Positions 50,625 to 60,600 of a DNA stretch of 64,000 bases are shown piece by piece. Origin of the DNA: Notospermus geniculatus. Taxonomy: Eukaryota; Nemertea; Pilidiophora; Heteronemertea; Lineidae. The notes under the pieces are model-generated. The model was not told where the DNA came from and did no database searches. It saw only the letters and a list, made by a program, of their open reading frames with translations. The DNA lies in contig NMRB01001045.1 in NCBI GenBank assembly GCA_002633025.1, positions 1 to 64,000 of the forward strand, in the 5' to 3' direction. A program made the position numbers and the translations under genes. How positions within the stretch are numbered: the first letter of the stretch is position 1; each line of letters starts with the position of its first letter.

Positions 50625-53600
50625 TCATGAATTGTCCCAAGACCAAATGGTTAACAATTTATCATAAAAGGAACAAGATGCCAAAATATAAGAGTCCTTG
50701 TGGATTTCTGTGACCGATTTTTCCGTCTCTGTGGTGGGACTTGTCACTTTTGGCAGATCTTTTGCCCTCAGCTGGCACCAGTCAACACCATAGGCAAGTG
50801 ACTTATGTTCCATGTATGATGCTGTGATCTCTGGGCTGTTGTCAGCTGCAGAATTAAGAGTAAGAGTTATTAGTGATTTGTGAGAATAACTAGTCGGTAA
50901 CTTTGCACAATTATTCATAGCATGAGGCACTACACACCAAAATCACAATAGTAAGGTCAGAGAGGTCTGGCATTGCCCGGGGCCAGCTTCTCCTGTTTAT
51001 GATGGTCAGCATTGCAGATCACACAGCAGGCTGTTGATATCTTTGAATCTAAGTCCCAATGGCACATTTGACATGACAATGTTCGAGGACCTAGATCTCA
51101 GTGGCAAAGCCAAGACTCTGTGACGTTACATTACAATCGCAATCGTGGTCCATATAGAGATGCATGCACTAAATGATGGGGCAATAAATGATAAGACCGT
51201 AATCATTTTTCAGAGAGAAATATTCCAAACATACCGTTCAACTCCTTACAATCCAATATATGAAATCCATTATGCATGGATGCTGTCAGTAACAATTCAG
51301 GTGATGTTGGATGCCATTTAACCCTCCACACACCACCCCCAGTTGATGTTTCACTCAGGGGTGTCTTCATCCTTCGCGTATCCCACAGCAGTACATTCTC
51401 ATCATAGCTGAGGAAAGAAAAACATTGGAGAATATTGATTAAAAGAAGCATTCATCACTTCCTCCATGTTAATAATCACATTGAAAGAAGCATTCATCAC
51501 TTCCTCCATGTCGATGATCACATTGAAAGAAGCATACCACTTCCTCCATGTTGATAACATGGAGGAAGCATTCATCACTTCCTCCATGTCGATGATCACA
51601 TTGAAAGAAGCATTCATCACTTCCTCTATGTTGATAATCACATTGAAAGAAGCATTCATCACTTCCTCTATGTTGATAATCACATTGAAAGAAGCATTTA
51701 TCACTTCCTCCATGTTGATAATCACATTGAAAGAAGCATACCACTTCCTCCATGTTGATAATCACATTGAAAGAAGCATTCATCACTTCCTCCATGCTGA
51801 TATTCCCATTGAAAGAAACCATCTTCATGTACTTCTTCATTTTGCAGGATACGATGAGTGACATTCAAGACCACCCATTATGCCCATGAGAAACAATGGG
51901 TTATCTCTTAAAAACCCAGAGAGTTCCATTTCATTTTCACCAACTTGTATTAAAACTGCATATATAAAGAAAGTACCGGTATACACAATGTTTGCCATAA
52001 AACCTTTTAAGAGCACTTAAATTACCTTCCTGTTGCTAAAATGAATTCCCTGTTGAAATTGGACTGTATGCTACACACGCCCATACTATGTCGCTTGCTC
52101 ACAAATGTAGGACGTGAACAGTCGGTTCTCAAATCCCAGCCTTTCAGTTTGCAATCATCACCTCCTGTAAGGAAAGAGGGGTACAACCAAAATCATTACA
52201 TCTCTTCTAGAAAGGATCTCTTCTAGAAAGTGCCTGAGGAAGACCCCAGTTGGGGTGGAACATTTGCCAAATTCGGAGACGACTTTATGATTACTATCAG
52301 GAATGAGAGAAAAATGTCTAAACACAGTGATATTGTTCCTCTTCAAAGAATCTTTAGCACGAGGTCAACAAACCTGAGAATGCCACACATGGATTCCAGT
52401 AGTCAAATGCTGTGATCCAAGCTTCAAAGTCATGCCCCTTCCACTGTTTATCAAGTGTGATATCTACTTGACCAGCACGGATATGGGAAACTCCACCACC
52501 AGAATCACCTACAAGGATGAATGGCGCTTCACTGGAACCAAGATAAAATGACAATGAGTTACACTGCCTTTGATATTTTCAACATAAAGTCATCTCCAAA
52601 TCTTGCAAATTTTCGACCCCAACCGGGGTCTTCCTTAGGCACTTCCTAGCAGAGATCCCAAAAGTGAAAGTTGATTTCACTTCTTGGATCTCTACTAGGA
52701 AGTGCCTAAGGAAGACCCCGGTTGGGGTCGAAAGTTTGTAAGATTTGGAGACAACTTTATGTTTACTATCATTATGTGTTTCGTTTTTTGTGCTCTGTGT
52801 TGGATATTTTGAAGATAGCATTTTCTGAGTTTCAACTAGAGCACTATTACACATACCTTGGATACACCTTTGTTGACCAGTCCAAAGACAATGCCATTTT
52901 CTGTTTCACAACAGAAATCTGATGGATATCCTTCAAAAAATATCTGCCTTCCTCTTCCACCAACTTCTTGAGCTTCAGGTTTCCTTCTGCATCTGCAACA
53001 CCCAGCACAGATTTTCCCCACAACAAATGGGGACACCATTTAATGTCAAACACACCTGCAGTGTCTGCCATACCATGTGCTTCCAAAGAGATTTGTCCAT
53101 TATTGTCAGTGACTAATGAAAATGTCAGCAGTTTGCCATATCTTTCCTGACTTCCAGGTTCTGAGTGCTGACTGTCAGAGGTTTCATGGTCTTCCAGTTC
53201 CTGTAGAAAAAAAAACTTTGTCTTAAACAGGCCTCTGTATTTCATATACTGGTAGGCCTGTTTAAGACGATGTTCACCTAGGTGTGTTATTCGTGCTCTG
53301 TGCTTGAAATTCTGTCCAACAGGAAAAAATGAACCATGAACTTCATGGCAGTTCAGTTTTACTATGAACTTCAACTCTTGGTAATTTGTCTGCAGTTCAT
53401 GGTGAACTGCAAAAACTATGAACTTCATGGTACCGGTACTGTAATTTAAATTTGTCCACAGTTCATGGTCAAAGTTCATGGTTCATTTTCCCTGCGGTGG
53501 GAAAAACCACAAGTAGCCTAGGCCTAGGCCTACATCATAGGCCTATAGTAGTAGAAAAAGCAAACCCCATAGGCCTATATGACCCCTTTGAAAACATATC

Positions 53601-53803
53601 AAAGCACCACGTACAGGAATAGGGTGTAGGCCCGTCTATTTTGGCACTGGCTGTCAACTTACCACAACAGGGACTGACTCAGCAAGTTGGTAAAGGGCAC
53701 AAACCATGACATCCTGGAAGGGTTTCACTGGGCACCACTCCACAGCATCAGCAGTGGATTCAGTGTTAATGTTATGAAGAACGTATATATTCTGACTTGT
53801 CAT
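50625..53803 (-). CDS. DPH7: Diphthine methyltransferase homologue DPH7 (WDR85)
   Basis: Six exons on the minus strand: 53803-53663, 53200-52857, 52531-52374, 52164-52026, 51407-51235, 50845-50625. Phases join (0, 2, 1, 2, 1) and the sum is 1176 nt, 391 aa; the human protein is about 450 aa. Recognisable pieces in order: [95 protein letters not shown] and [15 protein letters not shown]. These form WD40 repeats of a propeller. DPH7 removes a methyl ester from the diphthine intermediate on eEF2 so that the final amidation to diphthamide can occur; it acts in the cytosol. Exon 3 ends at a weaker GTTTGT donor. The gene is tail-to-tail with the M3 peptidase and head-to-head with CLUAP1. All key WD landmarks are present, so it should be functional. 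Confidence 0.95.
51430..51815. repeat. 42-bp tandem repeat in DPH7 intron 4
   Basis: The unit cattgaaagaagcattcatc, acttcctccatgttgataat is repeated about nine times at 42-bp spacing with one truncated unit near 51545. It reads open on both strands because 42 is a multiple of three, but it lies wholly between exons 4 and 5 of DPH7. Confidence 0.92.
52220..52330. repeat. GACCCC-type hairpin repeat unit in DPH7 intron 3
   Basis: The words tgcctgaggaagacccc, agttggggtggaacatttgc and gagacgactttatg mark another member of the family at 7158. Confidence 0.75.
52585..52770. mobile_element. Foldback pair of GACCCC hairpin repeats in DPH7 intron 2
   Basis: The left half (gtcatctccaaatcttgcaa to tcttccttaggcacttccta) and right half (taggaagtgcctaaggaaga to agatttggagacaact) are reverse complements around agagatccc. 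It shows the full unit as an inverted dimer. Confidence 0.85.
53318..53496. mobile_element. Palindrome of atgaacttcatgg words in DPH7 intron 1
   Basis: The left aggaaaaaatgaaccatgaa and right ttcatggttcattttccct arms are inverted. Internal gttcatgg/ccatgaac words recur in both orientations. Confidence 0.75.
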
Positions 53804-54169
53804 TGTTCATTGGGTATTACTATCTGTTTGCATTGGAAATATACTATTATCAAGCGAGTAGTTAAACTGAAGACACTCAAAATAAAACATCAACTGATCA
53901 TGCATGTCATGTCAGGATGTAAACAACACCACGTGCATTTGTTTTCCTAGCAGAAGGAGAAATTCCACAGAAAAATTTACGTGACCTACAAGAAATAGAA
54001 TGGAAACATTGAATTTGTAGAAAAAGACATGGTTTTGATAAATATTTTATATTATTGTTTCCATAAAAATATACTTTAATGGCCTCATTTGAAAAACATG
54101 TATTTATTAACGCATTTTTTACCTATCACGTTAGCCCTAGCGGTGCAACGTGGAACAAATTTATCATTA

Positions 54170-54295
54170 CCCAGGGTTCACGGTCGTTTCGTTACACGGC
54201 TTTTTCGTTGGTCAGTTCGTTACATTGTTTGGTCGTTTCGTTACACGGGTTTGGTCGTTTATGTGTTTGGTCGTTTCGTTACACGCTTTCGCTGC
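54170..54295. repeat. Cluster of ggtcgtttcgttacacg units
   Basis: Four or five copies of gtcgtttcgttacacg or close variants are separated by ttt-rich links. The same words occur in reverse complement at 57530-57645, just upstream of CLUAP1. Confidence 0.8.
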
Positions 54296-54465
54296 CGAAT
54301 TTATTGTGGCGAATACTGCGTTCCCAGGCCCCCTAACTCCTTAATTTTAGGGTACCGGTACACATATGCCTGTTCCTGAGTTTGAAAAGGACCCCCTTAT
54401 GGAAGGAACCAAGGGAAATTTTCCACCCTTTTCTGCGGGCTTTTTTCACCCAGTTAGACCGACCG

Positions 54466-54527
54466 TGCAAATATCTTGGTTCCTTCGCCATGAGGGCCCT
54501 CATGGAAGGAACCAAGATATTTGCACC
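54466..54527. repeat. Hairpin with 28-bp arms
   Basis: The sequence gtgcaaatatcttggttcct through ccatgagg is followed at once by its near reverse complement, with gggccc at the centre. Confidence 0.85.
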
Positions 54528-54735
54528 CCTTTTTCGGGAGGAACGAAATGAGACTCGGATATGATGCACTACGCGAGGTACTCGTTGGGGCCAATATCCC
54601 TTATCATAAGGTATTAAAATGCCGGGGATAAATGATAAAGCGGCCTGACCCGAAAGATGCGCGTACAACTTAACGGGAGGGATAACTCGTCGCTGGGATT
54701 GAGAATAGGACTTTCATACCCCTTTTTATCATTTT

Positions 54736-54768
54736 TATGGTTCCCGATCAATCAGATCGGGAACCATA
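54736..54768. repeat. 13-bp-stem hairpin atggttcccgatc
   Basis: The stem atggttcccgatc pairs with gatcgggaaccat across a 5-base loop. A second hairpin of the same form but a different stem lies at 63336. Confidence 0.85.
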
Positions 54769-54783
54769 TTGTTTTTGGTCATG

Positions 54784-54786
<3 letters not shown>

Positions 54787-54830
<44 letters not shown>

Positions 54831-54857
54831 TGTGTGTGTGTGTGTCTGTGTATCTGT
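54787..54857. repeat. (TG)n microsatellite running into the gap
   Basis: About 70 bp of tg dinucleotides with occasional tc interruptions directly precede the N run, so the true length is unknown. Confidence 0.97.
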
Positions 54858-55438
54858 NNNNNNNNNNNNNNNNNNNNNNNNNNNNNNNNNNNNNNNNNNN
54901 NNNNNNNNNNNNNNNNNNNNNNNNNNNNNNNNNNNNNNNNNNNNNNNNNNNNNNNNNNNNNNNNNNNNNNNNNNNNNNNNNNNNNNNNNNNNNNNNNNNN
55001 NNNNNNNNNNNNNNNNNNNNNNNNNNNNNNNNNNNNNNNNNNNNNNNNNNNNNNNNNNNNNNNNNNNNNNNNNNNNNNNNNNNNNNNNNNNNNNNNNNNN
55101 NNNNNNNNNNNNNNNNNNNNNNNNNNNNNNNNNNNNNNNNNNNNNNNNNNNNNNNNNNNNNNNNNNNNNNNNNNNNNNNNNNNNNNNNNNNNNNNNNNNN
55201 NNNNNNNNNNNNNNNNNNNNNNNNNNNNNNNNNNNNNNNNNNNNNNNNNNNNNNNNNNNNNNNNNNNNNNNNNNNNNNNNNNNNNNNNNNNNNNNNNNNN
55301 NNNNNNNNNNNNNNNNNNNNNNNNNNNNNNNNNNNNNNNNNNNNNNNNNNNNNNNNNNNNNNNNNNNNNNNNNNNNNNNNNNNNNNNNNNNNNNNNNNNN
55401 NNNNNNNNNNNNNNNNNNNNNNNNNNNNNNNNNNNNNN
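54858..55438. other. Assembly gap (N)
   Basis: About 580 N. Open frames that appear to cross it are meaningless. Confidence 0.99.
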
Positions 55439-55640
55439 ATTTCGATTATGCAATGACCTTGATGATCAGAGGTCAAGGTCAAGGTCATACTTTGATAATT
55501 TGATATATCTCTGCCTATGGCAGAGGTGGAAGCATGATATCACCCACTATTAGGTTACTGAGGATGCCCATTTTGATTATGCAATGGCCTTGATGATCAG
55601 AGGTCAAGGTCAAGGTCAAACTTGATGATTTGATTTGAGC
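55438..55640. repeat. Two direct units with aggtcaaggtcaaggtca
   Basis: The unit ttcgattatgcaatgacctt, gatgatcagaggtcaagg occurs at about 55440 and 55570. The core is three AGGTCA-type hexamers in direct repeat. It is related to the array at 32450-33150. Confidence 0.85.
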
Positions 55641-55851
55641 ACATCAAAATGGCTGCCAGCAGGCTGCCTGTCAAGCCTGTAAGGTCCTCTTAACAAGCGG
55701 GAACCATCAGACATTTACAATGTCATCTTGTTTTCGGGAAGAGAACATTTTGCCCCCCTTTTTAAGAATTTTTCGGGAGAAAGGTCATTCAAAATACCCC
55801 TATTTTAAGCGTTTTTCGGGAATTTTTTCCCGAACAGTGCTGCCGAAAATA

Positions 55852-55977
55852 GGGAGTTTTCGCAAAGCCCCCAACGGCCACTCGTACGTCAATTCGATTG
55901 TTCGATGCCACGAGAGGGCACCGAACATAGACGTTCGCGTTGGCGTTGGCGGGGCTTTGCGAAAACTCTCGAATGAC
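55852..55977. mobile_element. Palindromic MITE, agggagttttcgcaaag family, copy 3
   Basis: The left agggagttttcgcaaagccc and right ggggctttgcgaaaactctc are inverted. It is a relative of 12581-12710 and 34281-34412. Confidence 0.88.
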
Positions 55978-56456
55978 CCCTTTTCCCGGCGCGAAAATTG
56001 GAACATGCGGTATAGGTATGTATAACCATCTAGGCTAGGCGTATCCCATCTGTTTACGTTGCATGAAAAAAAATTAACAGCCTATCTGGTCTGGTACCAA
56101 GTTTCTCACAAACAAGTACCCGGTAATATATAAATAAAAAAGTCTTGAAATAAAGTTAGAACGCAGCCCGGCCCCCACTCAGGGAGGTCAACCATTTCGC
56201 CACATCGACTGGTTCCCGTCTTCGGCGTTCAACTCCCACCTGGGGCTACCGGCGTCCTTTGGCTCCTGTTTGCTCATTGCACGATTCAAATTAAAAGCAA
56301 TAACTTCATGGAATCTCATTCGTTATTTTTCATGCCATTCCATTCCCCATTGGTTCCTCACTCAAATTCCTTCCCTACCCAGGCGCTCCCTTCCAAGTTT
56401 TTAGTCCTCACTACACGCCGAACACGCTTCCCGCGGAATTCTGGCGCGGTTCTTCA

Positions 56457-57260
56457 TCGCGACTTCAGCATTTCAATCTGACAGAGATCATTGTAGTCTG
56501 GACGCAGAACGAAAAAGTGTCGAATTTCGGATAACAGCATTTTTTTTACATTTTTTATATCTCCAAATGACAGAGATTCAGAATCCGCCGGGTGCCACTC
56601 TGGTACCATTGAGCGTTTTGAGAAAATCCCGTTTGAATTTTTGGAACTGACTTTATCATTGGACGTCAGCTGACGCAACGACTGAGCTTTGTACAGGAGA
56701 ATGGGACCCGATGTACAGCTAACTTTTGAACGGTGGGATTTACACCCCATAAATGTATTATCAACAGATAGAAACATGGTGCCTCGTAATCATATAAGCA
56801 TGTTTTGCCTGAATAATTTTTAACTGGTTACGTAATTGGAAACGGCGTTTTTTTGTATTTTAACCCATTTTGCGTTAATTAACATAAAAAAACGTCATTT
56901 CTTATTTCATAACTAATGAAAACAATTAAGAACATGCTTGTCTGCTTCTGAGGCACCATGTTTCTATCTGTTGGTAATACATTTATGGGGTGTAAATCCC
57001 ACACGTTCAAAAGTTAGCTGTATACATCTATAAATCGGGTCCCATTCTCCTGTACAAAGCTCAGTCGTTGCGTCAGCTGACGTCCAATGATAAAGTCAGT
57101 TCCAAAAATTCAAACGGGATTTTCTCAAAACGCTCAAGGGTGCCAGAGTGGCACCCGGCGGATTCTGAATCTCTGTCACTTGGAGATATAAAAAAAGTAA
57201 AAAAATTGCTGTTATCCGAAATTTGACACTTTTTCGTTCTGCGTCCAGACTATTGCATTT
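56457..57260. mobile_element. Foldback element with about 330-bp arms upstream of CLUAP1
   Basis: The left arm (about 56457-56805) and right arm (about 56932-57260) are inverted. Shared words include cattggacgtcagctgacgc, gtacaggagaatgggaccc and atgtttctatctgttg. The spacer is about 125 bp of AT-rich sequence. No coding region is seen. Confidence 0.88.
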
Positions 57261-57529
57261 CAAAGCCCATTTCTCACAAACCTCTGCTTGCATTCTTCAA
57301 AAACTTATTTGGCTAGTGTATTCATCCTAGCAAATTCGTGGAGCGTTTGCCAATTTCCTTCCAGTACAGATATTTACTTGAACATTGAATGACTTATCTT
57401 ATCGCCATTCCGGTAGCGAAAACCTAGGCGAACCAGAGCCCTTATAGGCCTATCACCGTTGTTTCATGAAAAAAATTAACAGTCAACATGGTCTGGTATC
57501 AAGTTTCACACAAGCATTTAATTCGGTAG

Positions 57530-57645
57530 AGAAGCCGTGTAGCGAAACGACCAAACACAGTGTCGAAACGACCTAACCCGCGTAACGAAACGACCGAACA
57601 GTGTATCGAACGAAAAGGCCGTGTAACGAAACGACCAGATACCCA
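57530..57645. repeat. Cluster of cgtgtaacgaaacgacc units
   Basis: Reverse-complement relatives of 54170-54295: gtagcgaaacgaccaaaca, gtaacgaaacgaccgaac and others. It ends about 50 bp before the CLUAP1 start codon and so overlaps its likely promoter or 5'UTR. Confidence 0.8.
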
Positions 57646-57693
57646 ATCGCACGTTCTGCGCATGCGCCAATAACATTCTTTCCTGCGAACAAA

Positions 57694-60600
57694 ATGTCAT
57701 TCAGAGATCTCAGAAGTAAGTGAAAAATCATAATATCTCGCCTAATCCTTAGTCGATATTTGAGACAGTGATAGTACTTTGCAGTCAGGTACATGATGTC
57801 CTAGAAATCCACTGCTAGGGCCTATCATCAAGATTCTTTTCAGTCGCCAGGCCTGCTCACGACTGCAATGCCAATGCCATGGCAATGGCCAATGCATGCA
57901 GTGCAGGAATCTGACTGATTCTGAATGCATGCAACATGTGCAATGCATGCAGTGCAGTGGCAGAGGCTAGAGCAGCAGCAGTGCACTGCTCTACTCTGTC
58001 ATGTCTGTACTGTCAATAAATGAAGTGTCATGCTGTACTGTCATGCATTTATCGATATCTTCGTTGGCCATGTTCCAAAGGCATGAAGGCATTCAAACTC
58101 TCAGAAGACGTCTCGCTCGTCTGTGCATGTGCGGTATGGAAGGGCGGTTATAAACCGCAAATCAATACGTTACAAACAAAGATAGTAGGGGCCTAGTAAA
58201 GACGTTGTTGTAGTCATATTCTAGACTCTAGGCCTACTAACTAGTCGTCGTGATGATCTGTAGGCCTAGTCGTAGCTGAGAAAGACGACAGATGGCACTG
58301 CAAAATAAAGACATCTTTAGTCATAATCTTTAGTCGTTGTGGTGATCTCGAGTCATACCCCGTAGCTAAGAAAGACGACAGATGGCGCTGCAGTCGTTCA
58401 CATGATCTTGAGTCGTAGCTAAGAAAGACGTAAGGTGGCGCTGTGTTGTTTGTAACACTCCGGGTGTTTTCGTCATTCTTCGCTAACACGTGTATATATT
58501 TTGACATGTTGATGTAAAAACATTGAGAAGAATTTATAATTTTTTTGTAGCCGTTATGAATATGAGCACATCATTTTAGGCGCCACATCATGCCCATGCG
58601 TGGCCTGAAGCTCATGCATCATGACATGTTTCTGTGGTTGACATCATTGAATTATTCTCGTTGCAGATTTTACTGAGATGATGAGGGCCCTTGGGTATCC
58701 TCGCCTCATCTCTCTCGAAAATTTCCGAACACCAAATTTTCCCCTAGTAGCGGAGGTACTGAAGTGGTTGGTGAAGAGGTAAGTCAATCATTACTTAGAA
58801 GAAAGGCGAACACATAGTCCCTCTGAGTAGTTACATGTAAATCACATTTGAGTTCACGATTCTGCATACATGTACCACACCATGGTCAACAAAACATGTT
58901 TCTCAGAAGTTTCTTCCGTTCACCATCCAGTGAATATGCTTCTTTTTCTTCTAGATATGACCCAAATGCAGATTTCCCAATTGATGTTGACACTGAACAA
59001 GACAGAATCATCTTCATAAAATCAGTGGCTCAGTTCATGGTGAGTACAGAATCTGACATTCCTAGTCCTGAGGTTATCCTCTGAATTATTATTATGTTAA
59101 CAGATATGTTTTGCTCGATCAAAGGCCTTCATGTATCTGTCTTCTTCAGATATAAACTGCTAATGCAGCTGTCAGTTCAAGACTTACCAAAGTAGAATTG
59201 CTCTCATTTTAAAACAAAAAATGAAAACTTCTGGGAAATATCACCTTCACAAATATATATACATGTAGATACATGTAGATAGATAATTTGAAGGTTCATA
59301 ACCCTTTTGGATTTTATAAGCTTTACTACGGGGTGGAGTCCACGACAGGCTACCGTCCACCTGTGTGGGGTCTTTTACTTGCCTTGGCATAGACACTCAG
59401 GTACACACAAGGGACCACGGCTATAAGAACAAGAAAAAGTAACGGGTTTCTAAGGTGAAACTGAAAGACATAGCTTCCTACCGGATTAGAACCCATGGAC
59501 CCTCGCATTAGGCATCAATCACCAGCACTAAGGGGCAGCACGCCTTAACCAGTAGGCCAAATCTCCATCTTCAAAAAAAGATAGTAAAATGACCTACATA
59601 TATGTTAAACGAGGTGTCCATCAGTACCAGCACAAATATATAAGAAAATACAAGGTGTTGTAGTGACAGTTTTACGAAGTGAGCTACGGATATATTTTCT
59701 TGTTTTCAGGTTACCAAAGCACACATCAAGCTGAACACAAAGAAACTGTATCAGTCCGATGGTTATGCTGTGAAAGAATGTCTCAAAGTCACATCAGTTT
59801 TGTACAGTGCCATGAAGACAAATGTAGGCAAAGAAGAAGACAACCATGAAGATGAAACAGGGCCTATTAGTTTTGATGTTTCATCTCGGGTATGTCAGAT
59901 TTTACTCATTTTCACTCACTTTATCAAACTTCAATTCTGACATACACATGTAGCTTATTAGTGATGTACCGGTATTGACTCATGAACGGAGTGCCAAAAT
60001 AGCTCTATACACCCTTCGTTTTATGTGGCACTAGGTGTTCAAAGCTGACGTAGAATTAGGAAATTCTAAGTGTTCAAATGGCCACACAAAGAATACGGTC
60101 ACAATTGACTGCAGTTCTTGAATTCCTTTGATGATGTCAAAAGGGGAAATGTTAGTTCCAGCGTCAGGCACTGATTTATAAGAAGGGTCTATAGCCAATA
60201 TTGGGGAATGAATGTAAAGCGGGAGGAAACCTGCCCTTTGCAAGAGAGAATTGCCCTTTCTAACATATAAAACCCAGCACTGACAGGCACTAACAAGTAA
60301 CATGACTGAAGTTCCAGCTTTGCCATTCTAACATCATTTCTTTGATGACTGATGTCTAATTTGCCAGTCATCTCTACTTTTCAGCTAGGGGAATTAAAAG
60401 AAGCCAGGAAGCTTGCGTCAGAGATCACATCTAAAGGAGCCTCACTGTATGACTTACTTGGAAAGGAGGTGGAGTTGAGGGCAAGTATTGACCTGTGGTT
60501 TATCTTACTTCTTTCTAATGGATAATCCGGGAGTCTCAGATAACCAGTTTTTGGCTCATTGCCATCATATTGTGAACAGGATGGTGCATTTCTTAACCAC

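Noticed and set aside
54657-55553. Open frames of 224-298 codons across 54700-55500
   Set aside because: Most of their length is the N run, and the rest is translated TG microsatellite.
58060-58140. Extra coding exon in CLUAP1 intron 1
   Set aside because: Exon 1 and exon 2 join directly to the conserved [16 protein letters not shown], which leaves no room for an insertion.
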